This document shows, piece after piece, positions 1 to 9,031 of a stretch of 64,000 nt of DNA (its first letter is position 1; every line of letters starts with the position of its first letter). Source of the DNA: Paraburkholderia edwinii (GTDB taxonomy: Bacteria > Pseudomonadota > Gammaproteobacteria > Burkholderiales > Burkholderiaceae); the NCBI RefSeq assembly GCF_019428685.1, contig NZ_CP080095.1, forward strand, positions 3,100,001 through 3,164,000, in the 5' to 3' direction. The notes below the pieces were generated by a model. That model saw only the letters and a program-made list of their open reading frames with translations, was not told the DNA's origin and made no database searches. Position numbers and translations under genes: made by a program.

Positions 1-1
1 C

Positions 2-1369
2 GCGCAAACGGGCTCGGCCGATCCGCTCGTCGGGCGCCCGCTGCTGCTGTCGATGTTCACCGCGGTCGTGCTCGGCGGCACATGGCTCGGCGGCGGACGC
101 GGCGGCTGCGTCGGCACCGTGTTCGCGGCGATGACGCTGATGGTGACCGTCAATATCCTGCTCGTGCTCAATGTATCCGCCTTCTTCACGACGATCGCCG
201 AAGCGCTGATCCTGATTCTCGCGGTGCTCGGCTCATCGATCGGCAAGCAGTCGGCCGCGCATGAAAGCGCGCGCCACGCGCTGCAGTGGTTCAAGGCGTG
301 GCGCACCGGCACACGCGCGCAAAACGGACACAAAGGACACGGCAGCGCGCGCCGCGTCGCGTTCGAAGTGGAGGATTTCAAGCCGGTCGCGAACACCGAG
401 CTTTCGGGTCGCTGGCTCACCGACTGGATCGAGCGCAACCGCGAATGGGCCAAGTACATCGTCCCCGCGTATCTGCTGTTTTTCGGCGTCGTGGTGGTGA
501 CCGGTTTCGTGTACGGGCCCGGCGTGCTCGTCAGTTCGAACTTCTACAGCAGCCTGCTCACGCTCACGTTATTCCTTGCGATTCTCGGCTTGGGCCAGGG
601 CGCGGTGATTCTGACGGGCGGTCTGGATCTGTCGGTGCCCTGGCTGATCACGATGTCGGGTGTGCTGCTCACGGGCTTGACGCATGGCGTCAACGAAGCC
701 GCTTTGTGGGCGGTACCGGCCGTGCTTGTCGCGGGACTCGTGGTGGGTCTTTTCAACGGCATCGGCGTCGTCGTGCTCGGCTTGCCGCCGATTGTCGTCA
801 CGCTCGCGGCAAACGGGTTGCTGCAAGGCATCACACTGATTTACTGCAACGGCTCGCCGCAAGGCTGGGCGCCGTCGGCAATCAGCAGCTTTACGAACGA
901 TCGCGCCGGGCCGCTGTCGCTGGCTGCATGGAGCGTGCCGCTCGTGCTCGCCGTCGCGCTGCTGCTGTTGCATCGCACGGCCTTCGGCCGGCGCGTCTAC
1001 GCGGTCGGCAACTCGCCGGTCGCGGCGAAGCTGTCGGGCGTACGCGTTGGGGCGACACTGGTGGCGGTCTACTGTTTGTCGGCGTTGTGCTCGGCGATCG
1101 TCGGCGTGCTGCTCGCGGGCTTCAGCAGCCAGGCGTTCCTCGGCATGGGCGATCCATATCTGCTGCCGTCGATCGCGGTGGTGGTGGTCGGCGGCGCGCT
1201 GATTACCGGTGGCCGCGGTCACTATCTCGGCGTGTTCGGTGGCGCGCTGCTGCTCACGGCGCTCGGCACGCTGCTCGCGGGCACGACCGTGCCGCCCGCG
1301 GTGCGCGACATTATCAACGGGCTGGTCGTGCTCGCTGCGGTCATCACGTTGCGCGATCGCAAGGGGTAG
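2..1369 (+). CDS. Fused sugar ABC transporter permease (5' truncated by window edge)
   Basis: The reading frame is open from base 2, so the gene starts outside the window; 455 codons are visible. The first ~75 residues are the last two membrane segments of one RbsC/BPD_transp_2-type permease. A charged cytoplasmic linker follows (residues ~80-150, containing an E-D-F-K stretch and many Lys/Arg). A second, complete permease of about 300 residues follows, with the family's G-G-L-D-L-S-V loop and the cytoplasmic A-V-G-N-S-P-V-A-A-K-L-S-G-V-R motif. It would move a monosaccharide or related polyol across the inner membrane with a partner ATPase and binding protein that must lie upstream. A covalent tandem of the two permease halves is known but uncommon in this family. 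Stop TAG at 1367-1369. Substrate unknown. Confidence 0.9.
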   Translation, partial: AQTGSADPLVGRPLLLSMFTAVVLGGTWLGGGRGGCVGTVFAAMTLMVTVNILLVLNVSAFFTTIAEALILILAVLGSSIGKQSAAHESARHALQWFKAWRTGTRAQNGHKGHGSARRVAFEVEDFKPVANTELSGRWLTDWIERNREWAKYIVPAYLLFFGVVVVTGFVYGPGVLVSSNFYSSLLTLTLFLAILGLGQGAVILTGGLDLSVPWLITMSGVLLTGLTHGVNEAALWAVPAVLVAGLVVGLFNGIGVVVLGLPPIVVTLAANGLLQGITLIYCNGSPQGWAPSAISSFTNDRAGPLSLAAWSVPLVLAVALLLLHRTAFGRRVYAVGNSPVAAKLSGVRVGATLVAVYCLSALCSAIVGVLLAGFSSQAFLGMGDPYLLPSIAVVVVGGALITGGRGHYLGVFGGALLLTALGTLLAGTTVPPAVRDIINGLVVLAAVITLRDRKG

Positions 1370-1521
1370 GACAGGAATCCAGGTTCTAACCGAAGCAGGC
1401 CGTTGCGCGCTTGTGCTGGCGCGCATTCGCGACGCGCTAGCGAACGCAAACCGCAACCGCGACGACTGCATCGACGGCGATACCCAAGCGGCGCACGCCG
1501 CCCAAGACGACGAGGTAATCG

Positions 1522-2517
1522 ATGGCGAATCCGAAGCAATCCAATGAAACCAGCGGACAACGCAGCGGCAGCCCCGCTGGCCCCATCGCAATCATCGGCA
1601 CGGGCCGCATCGGCCGCGCATGGGCCATCGTTTTCGCGCGCGCGGGCTTGAACGTCAAGCTGCACGACGCGGACCGCACGATGCTCGATAACGCGGTGCC
1701 CGCGATTCGCGACAGCCTCGCCGATCTCGCGCGCTTCGACCTGATCGACGAAACGGCCGACGTGGTCGCCGCACGCATCACGCCCTGCGCAACGCTAGCC
1801 GATGCCGTGCGCGACGCCGAACTCGTGCAGGAAAACATTCCCGAACTGCTCGACGTCAAGCGCGCGATGTTCGCCGAACTCGACCGTCTGACGCGCCCCG
1901 ACGCATTGCTCGCCAGTTCGACCTCCGCCCTGCCCACCTCGACATTCACCGAATCGCTCGCCGGCCGCGCGCGCTGTTTCGTCGCGCATCCGGTCAATCC
2001 GCCTTCGCTGGTGCCGCTCGTCGAGCTGTGCGGCGCGCCGTGGACATCGGCCGACACGCTGAGGCGCGCCCGCGCGCTCTACGAAGCGGTCGGGCAGAAG
2101 CCCGTGTTCGTCGAAGGCGAAATCGCCGGCTTTCTGCTGAACCGACTGCAAGGCGCCTTGCTCGACGAAGCGTTGAGTCTCTACGAACAGGGCTACGCGA
2201 ACGCGGCCGATCTCGATACCGTGATGCGCGACGGCCTCGGCCTGCGCTGGTCGTTTATGGGGCCGTTCGAAACGATCGACCTGAACGCGCCCGGCGGCGT
2301 GACCGATTACGCGCAACGCTACGGTGGCCTCTACAAAGGGCTCGCGAGCGAACGGATGCCGTTCGACTGGTCGCCCGAAACGATCGCGAAACTCGAAGCC
2401 GAGCGTGAAGCGCTGTTGCCGCGTTCGGATATCGAAGCGCGCAGCCGCTGGCGCGACCGGCGCCTGATGGCGCTGCTCGCGCACCGGCGCAAGGACGACA
2501 AAGACGAAGGTCGATAA
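1522..2517 (+). CDS. 3-hydroxyacyl-CoA dehydrogenase family protein, L-gulonate 3-dehydrogenase (lambda-crystallin)-like
   Basis: 331 residues. After a ~20-residue flexible N-terminus comes a Rossmann fold with G-T-G-R-I-G at 26-31 and an acidic residue at the end of strand 2 (H-D-A-D, ~48-51), which favours NAD over NADP. The catalytic-His loop reads H-P-V-N-P-P at 156-161. That form, with the downstream G-F-L-L-N-R-L-Q and G-L-G-L-R-W-S-F-M-G-P-F-E motifs, resembles L-gulonate 3-dehydrogenase/lambda-crystallin and carnitine dehydrogenase more than fatty-acid FadB (H-F-F-N-P). It probably oxidises a 3-hydroxy acid. GAGGT at 1512-1516 supports the start. It lies 152 bp after the permease and just before the lactonase, which suggests one catabolic operon. 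Confidence 0.85.
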   Translation: MANPKQSNETSGQRSGSPAGPIAIIGTGRIGRAWAIVFARAGLNVKLHDADRTMLDNAVPAIRDSLADLARFDLIDETADVVAARITPCATLADAVRDAELVQENIPELLDVKRAMFAELDRLTRPDALLASSTSALPTSTFTESLAGRARCFVAHPVNPPSLVPLVELCGAPWTSADTLRRARALYEAVGQKPVFVEGEIAGFLLNRLQGALLDEALSLYEQGYANAADLDTVMRDGLGLRWSFMGPFETIDLNAPGGVTDYAQRYGGLYKGLASERMPFDWSPETIAKLEAEREALLPRSDIEARSRWRDRRLMALLAHRRKDDKDEGR

Positions 2518-2584
2518 CCGTAGCGCCAGGAACAACGCAGCAACGACTACCCAAACTTACCAACACCGTACGATGGAGCCACTC

Positions 2585-3487
2585 ATGATCGAAACCCGCC
2601 TGCTGGTCGACGCGAACAACCATCTGGGAGAAGGTCCGCTGTGGGACGTCAAGGAGCAGCGTCTGTACTGGATCGACAGCACCGCCGCGGAAATCTACCG
2701 CTGCCGCGCGGACGGCAGTCACGTCGAGCGCTTTTTCGTGCCGACGCATATTGGTTCGATGGCGCTGTGCGAACACGGCGGCGCGGTCGTCGCGCTCGCG
2801 AACGGTCTGCACTTCTACGATTTCGATGCACAAACCGTGCGGCTGATCGCCGACCCTGAAAGCGACGATCCGGAAACGCGCTTCAACGACGGCAAGGTCG
2901 ACCGGCGCGGCCGCTTCGTCGCGGGCACGATGGCCTATGACTTCGACCGCTACGACGCCGATCGCGGCCAGCGCCCGACACGCAGCGGCGGCCTCTATCA
3001 GCTCGGCACGAACGGCAAGCTCACGTGCCTCGATCGCGGCATCAGCTGCTCGAACGGTCCATGCTGGAGCCCCGATAACCGCACGCTGTACTTCACCGAC
3101 ACCTACGACCGGCTCATGTACGCCTATGACTACGATATCGAAACCGGCGCGGCGACGAACCGCCGCGTGTTTGCGTCGGCGCGCAATATGGCGGGCACGT
3201 TCGACGGCGCGACCGTCGATGCGGAAGGCTATGTCTGGAGCGCGCTCGTGTTTGGCGGGCGGATTCTGCGCTTTGCGCCGGACGGCAGCATCGACCGCAT
3301 CGTGCCGGTTCCGGTACGCAATCTGACGAGCGTCATGTTCGGCGGGCCGAATCTCGACGTGCTCTACGTGACGTCGATGGGCCGCCCGATGTGGGGCATT
3401 CCGCAAAAGGAGCGCGAACGCGGTGGGCTGTTCGCGGTAACGGGGCTCGGCGTGAAAGGCTTGCCGGAGCCGCGATACGCGGGTTGA
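2585..3487 (+). CDS. SMP-30/gluconolactonase/LRE family lactonase
   Basis: 300 residues, a six-bladed beta-propeller of the SMP-30 family. Visible ligands of the single divalent metal include the Glu of E-G-P-L-W-D near residue 15, the Asn of R-F-N-D-G-K near 100, the Asn of S-N-G-P-C-W-S-P near 148, and an Asp in the T-F-D-G-A-T-V-D-A-E-G blade. Family members hydrolyse sugar lactones (gluconolactone, arabinonolactone) to the acid. The ATG at 2585 is preferred over the in-frame ATG at 2573 because GGAG at 2575-2578 sits six bases upstream. It follows the dehydrogenase by 67 bp. A lactonase next to a sugar-acid dehydrogenase fits an oxidative pathway; the actual lactone is unknown. Confidence 0.87.
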   Translation: MIETRLLVDANNHLGEGPLWDVKEQRLYWIDSTAAEIYRCRADGSHVERFFVPTHIGSMALCEHGGAVVALANGLHFYDFDAQTVRLIADPESDDPETRFNDGKVDRRGRFVAGTMAYDFDRYDADRGQRPTRSGGLYQLGTNGKLTCLDRGISCSNGPCWSPDNRTLYFTDTYDRLMYAYDYDIETGAATNRRVFASARNMAGTFDGATVDAEGYVWSALVFGGRILRFAPDGSIDRIVPVPVRNLTSVMFGGPNLDVLYVTSMGRPMWGIPQKERERGGLFAVTGLGVKGLPEPRYAG

Positions 3488-3610
3488 GCCTCGCTTCGCC
3501 TACATTACGCTTACATCGATCGAACCGAACCGCTTCACGTCCCGTAAGCGCTTTCCCGGCACGCTGGTTAGAATATCCGGCAACCGGGCGGCCAGCCCGA
3601 ACGCCGCAGC

Positions 3611-3695
3611 AGGTCGCCTTCGAAAAGGTCACCTGCCGCGCACACGGACGCTGACACAACGCCAGTTCGGCGCAAAAGCGCCACTTTGGCGTTGT
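3611..3695. promoter_or_regulatory. Nested inverted repeats upstream of the CRP-type regulator gene
   Basis: Arms ACAACGCCA (3656-3664) and TGGCGTTGT (3687-3695) are perfectly complementary and enclose a second dyad, GGCGC-AAAA-GCGCC (3669-3682). A separate dyad AGGT-N2-CCTT / AAGG-N2-ACCT covers 3611-3634. There is no following T-run, so this is not an obvious intrinsic terminator. The position, 58 bp upstream of the regulator start, suits an operator or an mRNA leader hairpin. Function is inferred from position only. Confidence 0.5.
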
Positions 3696-3753
3696 GCAGC
3701 ATGGGACCGGAGTGAGCGCTGAAGCGCTAGCTCTGGTCGACAGGAGACAAGCG

Positions 3754-4536
3754 ATGTGGTTCGTCGGAAAAAGCGAGCTTCTCTCGCTGATCGAACGCAA
3801 TTGCCTCGAAGAGGTAATGCCGGCCTTCAGCGATCACCGCAGCCTGCGCAAGAACGCGCTGATCTATCGACCCGAGGACCGCAGCGAATGCGTGTACCTG
3901 CTGAAGGTCGGTCATGTGCGGCTGTATCGTCTGACCGAAGAGGGCCAGGAAATTACGCTGTCCTTCATCAAGGCCGGCATGATCTTCGGCGACGGCGACG
4001 TGCTCAACGAAGCCAACTACTCGCACTACGCGCAGACGCTCGCTGAAAGCCGCATCTGCTATATCCGCAAGGCCGACTTCAAGGACCTGCTCACGCGCTA
4101 CGACGCGATCAACCAGTTCGTGCTGCGCAGCCACCATCAGCGCTGGCAGGAAGCGCAAAAACTGATCGAGAACCTTTCGCTGCACGACGTACGCAAGCGT
4201 CTCGTCAATATTCTTTCGATGTTCGCCACACAGATCGGCACGCCATTCCTGCACGGCGAACGCGCGGGCGCGGTGCTGATCGATCTTTCGATCGCGCAGG
4301 ACAAGCTCGCCGAATTTATCGGCACGTCGCGCGAATCGGTGAACCGGCATTTCAGCGACCTCAAGGCGGAAGGCCTCGTCGATACGCATGAACGCAAGAT
4401 CGTGCTGACACCGGCCTTCGTCGCGCAGTTCCTGCCGGGGTTTGCGATGCCGGCTGCCGTTTTAACCGCGGCGGCCGCCACGCCCACACCGGCGAATCAG
4501 GACCACACCTACAAGGTGCCGTTAGTGCGTGCCTGA
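3754..4536 (+). CDS. Crp/Fnr family transcriptional regulator
   Basis: 260 residues. An N-terminal cyclic-nucleotide-binding-type beta-barrel (~20-125) is followed by a long dimerisation helix (~125-158) and a C-terminal winged helix. The recognition helix reads S-R-E-S-V-N-R at 192-198, the same R-E-x3-R spacing as E. coli CRP (S-R-E-T-V-G-R) and unlike FNR (V-E-T-I-S-R), predicting GTGA-type half-sites. The FNR N-terminal cysteine cluster is absent. The start at 3754 has AGGAG at 3742-3746; an in-frame ATG at 3694 lacks a comparable site. It lies between the two halves of the catabolic cluster and is a candidate regulator of the divergent promoter at 9032-9351. The effector is unknown. Confidence 0.9.
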   Translation: MWFVGKSELLSLIERNCLEEVMPAFSDHRSLRKNALIYRPEDRSECVYLLKVGHVRLYRLTEEGQEITLSFIKAGMIFGDGDVLNEANYSHYAQTLAESRICYIRKADFKDLLTRYDAINQFVLRSHHQRWQEAQKLIENLSLHDVRKRLVNILSMFATQIGTPFLHGERAGAVLIDLSIAQDKLAEFIGTSRESVNRHFSDLKAEGLVDTHERKIVLTPAFVAQFLPGFAMPAAVLTAAAATPTPANQDHTYKVPLVRA

Positions 4537-4608
4537 CGGCGGGGCTCGCTCGATTCGCCTGATTCGCCTCGACTGCCTCGTTCGGTCTCGCTCGCGCGGT
4601 AGGGGGTG

Positions 4609-5268
4609 TTACTTCGCGTGCCGCAACGCGTTGATCAGCATCTTCACGCCGCTTTGCGGGCTCGACAGCACCGGCACGCGCGTCGCGCCGAGCGAAGGCA
4701 CAAGGCGCGCCATCGACACTTGCGCGAGCACCACCACATCGACTTCATCGGCCAGCCCGACGATGGTCTGCTTGAGAATCTCGTCGTGCCGCTCGTTGTT
4801 GCCCGCGAGCAGCGCCTCGAACGCTTCTTCGGCGACGCGCTCGACCACCGTCACTTCGCGCTTCTGCTCAGCGGCTTTCTTGCGGATCAGCCGCACGGTC
4901 GGCTCGAGCGTCGTCTTCACGGTTGCCACGACACCGATGCGCGTGCCGATGCGACTCGCCTCGAGCGCCATGGCTTCGTCGACCTTGACGATCGGCGTGC
5001 GGATCATGCCGCGCAGCACATCGACCGCCTCGCCAACCGACGAGCACGCGTTCAGGATGTAATCGGCGTCCATCGCCTGCGCGTTCGACATGTACGAGTA
5101 CATGCGTTGCGTGACTTCGGGCGTCAGATGGCCGGCTGCCCGCACGTCGTTGAGCAGGCTGTCGTCGACGATATTGATCACGCGCGCGTCGGGCAGCTGA
5201 TCCTTGAATTGGTCCTTGAGCGGCTGCACCGTCACCGGGCCCGTATGCACTACGACAATCGTGGTCAT
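4609..5268 (-). CDS. Aspartate/glutamate/hydantoin racemase superfamily protein
   Basis: 219 residues with the two-domain fold pattern of the Asp/Glu racemase superfamily. The first catalytic Cys is visible (N-A-C-S-S, Cys75). The position usually holding the second Cys (L-G-C-T/A in racemases) reads A-Q-V-S-M (182-186), so a two-base racemisation mechanism looks impaired. Other superfamily members, such as arylmalonate decarboxylase and maleate isomerase, also depart from the two-Cys pattern, so a decarboxylase, isomerase or hydrolytic role is possible. It is the last gene of the minus-strand ABC operon, 90 bp after the ATPase. Start ATG at 5268. Family assignment is good, function uncertain. 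Confidence 0.8.
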   Translation of the reverse strand: MTTIVVVHTGPVTVQPLKDQFKDQLPDARVINIVDDSLLNDVRAAGHLTPEVTQRMYSYMSNAQAMDADYILNACSSVGEAVDVLRGMIRTPIVKVDEAMALEASRIGTRIGVVATVKTTLEPTVRLIRKKAAEQKREVTVVERVAEEAFEALLAGNNERHDEILKQTIVGLADEVDVVVLAQVSMARLVPSLGATRVPVLSSPQSGVKMLINALRHAK

Positions 5269-5285
5269 CTCTGTTCCGTCTCCGT

Positions 5286-5327
5286 TTGAAAATCCATTGC
5301 GTGATGTTGAAAATCCGTTGCGTGATG
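5286..5327. repeat. 21-bp tandem duplication
   Basis: Two adjacent 21-bp units (5286-5306 and 5307-5327) differ at one base (A/G). Each starts TTGAAAATCC and ends GCGTGATG. They fill much of the gap between the ABC ATPase stop and the racemase-like gene start. Confidence 0.85.
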
Positions 5328-5358
5328 CGCGGCCGGTGCCACGCCGTGCGATCGCGCG

Positions 5359-6861
5359 TTAAGCCGTCGCTGCCGCCATCACGCGTTCCTGCGTCGCCTC
5401 GGCGCGCTCGAACACGCCGTTCAGGCGCCCTTCGCGCACGACCAGAATCCGGTCGCTGATCGCGAGCACTTCCTGCAGATCCGACGAGATCGCAATAATC
5501 GCGATTCCTTGCGCGGCCAGCCGCCCAAGCAGCGCATGCACTTCCGCCTTCGCGCCGATATCGATACCGCGTGTCGGCTCGTCGACGATCAGCACCCGCG
5601 GTTCGCGCGCGACCCACTTCGCGAGCACGACCTTCTGCTGGTTGCCGCCGCTCAGATTGATCACCTTCTGCTCGATCGACGGCGTCTTCACGCCGAGCGT
5701 GCGGACGAACTGGCGGCAGCGCTCGTCTTCAGCCGCGCGCCGCACGAATTCGAACGGCGCATACGCTTCGAGATGCGTGAGGCTGAAATTCTCACGAATG
5801 CTCATACCGGCCACGAGCCCCTGCCCTTTGCGGTCTTCCGTCACAAAGCCGATGCCGTGCGTGATCGCATCGTGCGGCCGCGCGATCGACACTTTCCTGC
5901 CTTCGATCCACACTTCGCCCGTGCATGGCCGCATGCCGAAGATCATCTCCATGATCTCGGTGCGCCCCGAGCCGACCAGACCCGCGATGCCGAGAATTTC
6001 ACCGCGATGCACGTTAAAGCTGATATCGCGAATCTTCGCCGGCGCGTGATCGCGCGTGCGCAGCGACAGATTGCGCACTTCGAGCACGACCTCGCGCGTC
6101 GCATGCGATTCCGATACCGCGTACAGGTCGCTCAACTCGCGATCGACCATCTTGCGCACGAGCCACTCGCGCGTAACCTCCGCCATCGGCGCGCTGCCGA
6201 CCGTCGAGCCGTCGCGCAGAACGGTCACGCGATCGGCCAGTTCGAACAGTTCATCGAGCCGATGCGAAATATAGACGATACCGATGTTCTGCGTGCGCAG
6301 CCGCTTGATCAGATCGAGCAGAATGCGTGTTTCGTGATGGCTCAGCGACGCGGTCGGTTCATCCATGATGATGATCTTCGAATCGCAGGAAATTGCCTTC
6401 GCGATCTCGACCATCTGCTTCTGCCCAACGCTCAGCTCGCTAACCGGCGTGCGCGGATCGAGCGCCATGCCGATCGTATCGAGCAGCGCGCGCGCCGCAT
6501 CGTTCATCTTCGCGCGGTCGATCAGGCCGAAGCGGTTGCGCGGTTCGCGCGCAAGAAAGATGTTCTCCGCAATATTCAGATTGTCGACGACCGACAGTTC
6601 CTGATAGATGATGCCGATCCCCAGCCCGCGCGCGTGATTGCCGTCGCGCAGCGTAACCGGCTCACCCTCGATGCGTACTTCGCCACCCGCATCGTGCGTG
6701 AGCACGCCGGTGAGGATTTTCATCAGCGTGCTCTTGCCCGCGCCGTTCTCCCCGGCAAGCGCGAGCACTTCGCCGCGCGCCACTTGCAGCGTGACGCGGT
6801 CGAGCGCGCGCACGCCGGGGAATGTCTTCGAGATATCGCGAACTTCAAGAAACGGCGTCAT
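5359..6861 (-). CDS. Sugar ABC transporter ATP-binding protein (RbsA/MglA/XylG type)
   Basis: About 500 residues with two fused ATPase domains, as is standard for carbohydrate-uptake CUT2 transporters. Domain 1 has Walker A G-E-N-G-A-G-K-S (37-44), signature L-S-V-G-Q-K-Q and Walker B I-I-I-M-D-E-P. Domain 2 has a degenerate Walker A (G-L-V-G-S-G-R-T-E) with signature L-S-G-G-N-Q-Q-K, the normal CUT2 asymmetry. It energises the permease encoded at 8033-9031. I place the start at the ATG at 6861; an in-frame GTG at 6876 would add five residues, and neither has a strong ribosome-binding site. It follows the binding-protein gene by about 85 bp. Confidence 0.93.
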   Translation of the reverse strand: MTPFLEVRDISKTFPGVRALDRVTLQVARGEVLALAGENGAGKSTLMKILTGVLTHDAGGEVRIEGEPVTLRDGNHARGLGIGIIYQELSVVDNLNIAENIFLAREPRNRFGLIDRAKMNDAARALLDTIGMALDPRTPVSELSVGQKQMVEIAKAISCDSKIIIMDEPTASLSHHETRILLDLIKRLRTQNIGIVYISHRLDELFELADRVTVLRDGSTVGSAPMAEVTREWLVRKMVDRELSDLYAVSESHATREVVLEVRNLSLRTRDHAPAKIRDISFNVHRGEILGIAGLVGSGRTEIMEMIFGMRPCTGEVWIEGRKVSIARPHDAITHGIGFVTEDRKGQGLVAGMSIRENFSLTHLEAYAPFEFVRRAAEDERCRQFVRTLGVKTPSIEQKVINLSGGNQQKVVLAKWVAREPRVLIVDEPTRGIDIGAKAEVHALLGRLAAQGIAIIAISSDLQEVLAISDRILVVREGRLNGVFERAEATQERVMAAATA

Positions 6862-6946
6862 CGGGTGGTCTCGCACATACTTTGCGCAATCGGCTCGCGC
6901 AGAATCATCTTGCGCGCGGTTACTTTTGCGCAGTTACGTTGCGCAG

Positions 6947-7903
6947 TTATTTCGTGTAACTGCCGAGATTGTCCTTCGTCACGACCGTCACGCCGGTGTC
7001 GATATCCTTCGCCTGCGTTTCGGTGCCCTGAATCTGCGCGACGAGATGCTCGACCGCGAGCTTGCCCATCGTTACCGGCCGCTGCACCATGATGCCCTGA
7101 ATGGTGCCGTCGCGAACGCCCTTCACGGTATCGGGCAGATCGTCGAACGCGAGCACTTCGAGCTTGCCCTTCATCGCACCGAACTCACGCGTATTGAGCA
7201 CCTTCGCGACCGCCGGCCCGCCGACCTGGCTCACGCCGAAAATGCCCTTCAGTTGCGGATGCGCGCGCAGCGTCGTTTCGACGACCGAGACGCCTTTCGC
7301 GAGATCGTCGTCGGTGCCTTGCGTTTCGACGATCTTGATGCCCGGGTATTTCGCGAGCCCCTGCTTGATGCCCGCAATCCGCTCGTTGAGGTTCACCGCG
7401 CCGAGTTGCCCCGTGATGATAGCGACATCGCCGTTGCCATTGAGCGCCTTCGCCATCGTCTCAGCCATCGACTCGCCGGCCGCGACGTTACTCGTGCCGA
7501 TGTACATCGAGCGGCCGCTCTTCGGCGAATCCGAATCGTAGGTCAGCACCTTGATGCCGCTTTTCTCGGCGCGTTTCATCACGCTTTCGACCGACTTCGG
7601 TTCATTGACCGAAATCGCAATGCCGTCTACATGCTTCGAAATCAGATCCTCGATGATCTGCACCTGCGTCGAGCCCTGCGTGTTCTGCGGCACGACCCAT
7701 TGGTACTTGACGTCGAGCTTCGTCGCTTCCGCTTGCGCGCCGTTATTGCAGTCGTCGAAGAACGGCACGGCGACTTTCGGGATCACCGCGATCGAAATAT
7801 CTTTCGCGTCTTTCGCATGAGCCGCGCTCGCGGAGAGCGCGAAAATGGCGAGCAGGCTCTGTGCGAGCGCCGTCCGCAGCAGGGTCGGCAGGGTTGGTTG
7901 CAT
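6947..7903 (-). CDS. Sugar ABC transporter substrate-binding protein (RbsB type)
   Basis: 318 residues. A Sec signal peptide (hydrophobic ~10-28, A-H-A near residue 30) precedes a periplasmic-binding-protein fold of the ribose/allose (Peripla_BP_4) family: strand K-D-I-S-I-A-V-I-P-K, hinge motifs V-A-I-I-T-G and L-E-V-L-A-F-D-D. It delivers a monosaccharide-like ligand to the permease. A GGAG eight to eleven bases upstream supports the start. It is the second gene of the permease–binding protein–ATPase–racemase operon. The ligand cannot be read from the sequence. Confidence 0.92.
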   Translation of the reverse strand: MQPTLPTLLRTALAQSLLAIFALSASAAHAKDAKDISIAVIPKVAVPFFDDCNNGAQAEATKLDVKYQWVVPQNTQGSTQVQIIEDLISKHVDGIAISVNEPKSVESVMKRAEKSGIKVLTYDSDSPKSGRSMYIGTSNVAAGESMAETMAKALNGNGDVAIITGQLGAVNLNERIAGIKQGLAKYPGIKIVETQGTDDDLAKGVSVVETTLRAHPQLKGIFGVSQVGGPAVAKVLNTREFGAMKGKLEVLAFDDLPDTVKGVRDGTIQGIMVQRPVTMGKLAVEHLVAQIQGTETQAKDIDTGVTVVTKDNLGSYTK

Positions 7904-8032
7904 GATGTCGTCTCCATGTTTTGTCGGTCGTTAATCAGTCATTCATTGCAGTCATTCATCGCTTGCTTTTTGTACATCTCTCAGGTGCACGGCACGCGCG
8001 AGCTCGTCTGGGGTCTGTCCGGGTCCGGTTAC

Positions 8033-9031
8033 CTAGCGCCCCTTGCGGCGCAGCCGCCAGATGTCGATGCTCACTGCGATCAGGATGACGCAGCCGGTGA
8101 TGGTCTGCTGCGCGTAGGTGTCGATATTGAGCAGCACCACGCCGTTCGTGATGATGCCGGCCAGCGCCGCACCGATAATCGCGCCTTCGACGCTGCCGAC
8201 GCCGCCCGACAGGCTCGCACCGCCGATCGCGGCAGCGGCGATTACGTCGAGTTCCGCGCCGAAGCCGGCCGCCGGTTCCGCTGAAACGAAGCGCGAGAAG
8301 CTGATCACGCCGGCCAGCGCCGCAATCGCGCCCGACAGCGCATAGACAATGAATTTCACGCGCGCGGTGCGTACACCGCTTAGCAGCGCGGCGGTTTCAT
8401 TGCCGCCCGTCGCGTAGACATGGCGGCCGAACCGCGTGCGTCGCATCACGACCGAAAAGCACGCGGCCAGCACCGCCATCACGACGACCGGAAACGGAAT
8501 AAAGCCGACATAGCCCTGGCCGATATAGGTGAAACTGTCGGGCACGTCGGGCGTGACCGGCACGCCCTTCGTAATGATGTACATGAGGCCGCGCCCGATG
8601 CTGAGCGTGCCGAGCGTCGCGATGAACGGCGGCAACTGGATGCGCGTGACGAGAAAGCCGTTGAACGCGCCGACGATCACACCGGTCAGGAGGCCCGCCG
8701 CGACCGCGGCGAAGGCACCCAGGCCGTGCTGGAACGACAGCGCGGTGACGAGCGATGAGAGGCCCATGACCGAACCGACCGACAGATCGATGCCGCCCGT
8801 AATAATGACGAGCATCATCCCAACGGCCATGATCGCGGTCAGCGAAAACGAGCGGAACACGCCCATCAGATTGTTGGTCGTCAGGAAATATGGCGAAAAC
8901 ACGCTGATCAGCACGCCGACGAGGATCAGCACCGCGAGAATATTCAGCTCGCGGATGCGCAGGCCGGCGCGCAGCATCGCAAGCGGAGCCGGCACAGCGG
9001 GCGCTTCGGTTTTCGACGGGATGGCTCTCAA
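8033..9031 (-). CDS. Sugar ABC transporter permease (RbsC type)
   Basis: 332 residues with about nine to ten hydrophobic segments of the BPD_transp_2 family. The canonical G-G-I-D-L-S-V-G-S-V loop and the A-T-G-G-N-E-T-A-A-L-L-S-G-V-R cytoplasmic motif are present. Unlike the plus-strand permease at the window start, this is a normal single-domain protein. The start is TTG at 9031-9029, with GAGGAG about six bases upstream. It is the first gene of the minus-strand importer operon, whose promoter region is shared with the dehydrogenase at 9352. Confidence 0.92.
   Translation of the reverse strand: MRAIPSKTEAPAVPAPLAMLRAGLRIRELNILAVLILVGVLISVFSPYFLTTNNLMGVFRSFSLTAIMAVGMMLVIITGGIDLSVGSVMGLSSLVTALSFQHGLGAFAAVAAGLLTGVIVGAFNGFLVTRIQLPPFIATLGTLSIGRGLMYIITKGVPVTPDVPDSFTYIGQGYVGFIPFPVVVMAVLAACFSVVMRRTRFGRHVYATGGNETAALLSGVRTARVKFIVYALSGAIAALAGVISFSRFVSAEPAAGFGAELDVIAAAAIGGASLSGGVGSVEGAIIGAALAGIITNGVVLLNIDTYAQQTITGCVILIAVSIDIWRLRRKGR

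Noticed and set aside
5509..7092. Plus-strand frame antisense to the sugar ABC ATPase
   Set aside because: Shadow of a gene with intact Walker and signature motifs.
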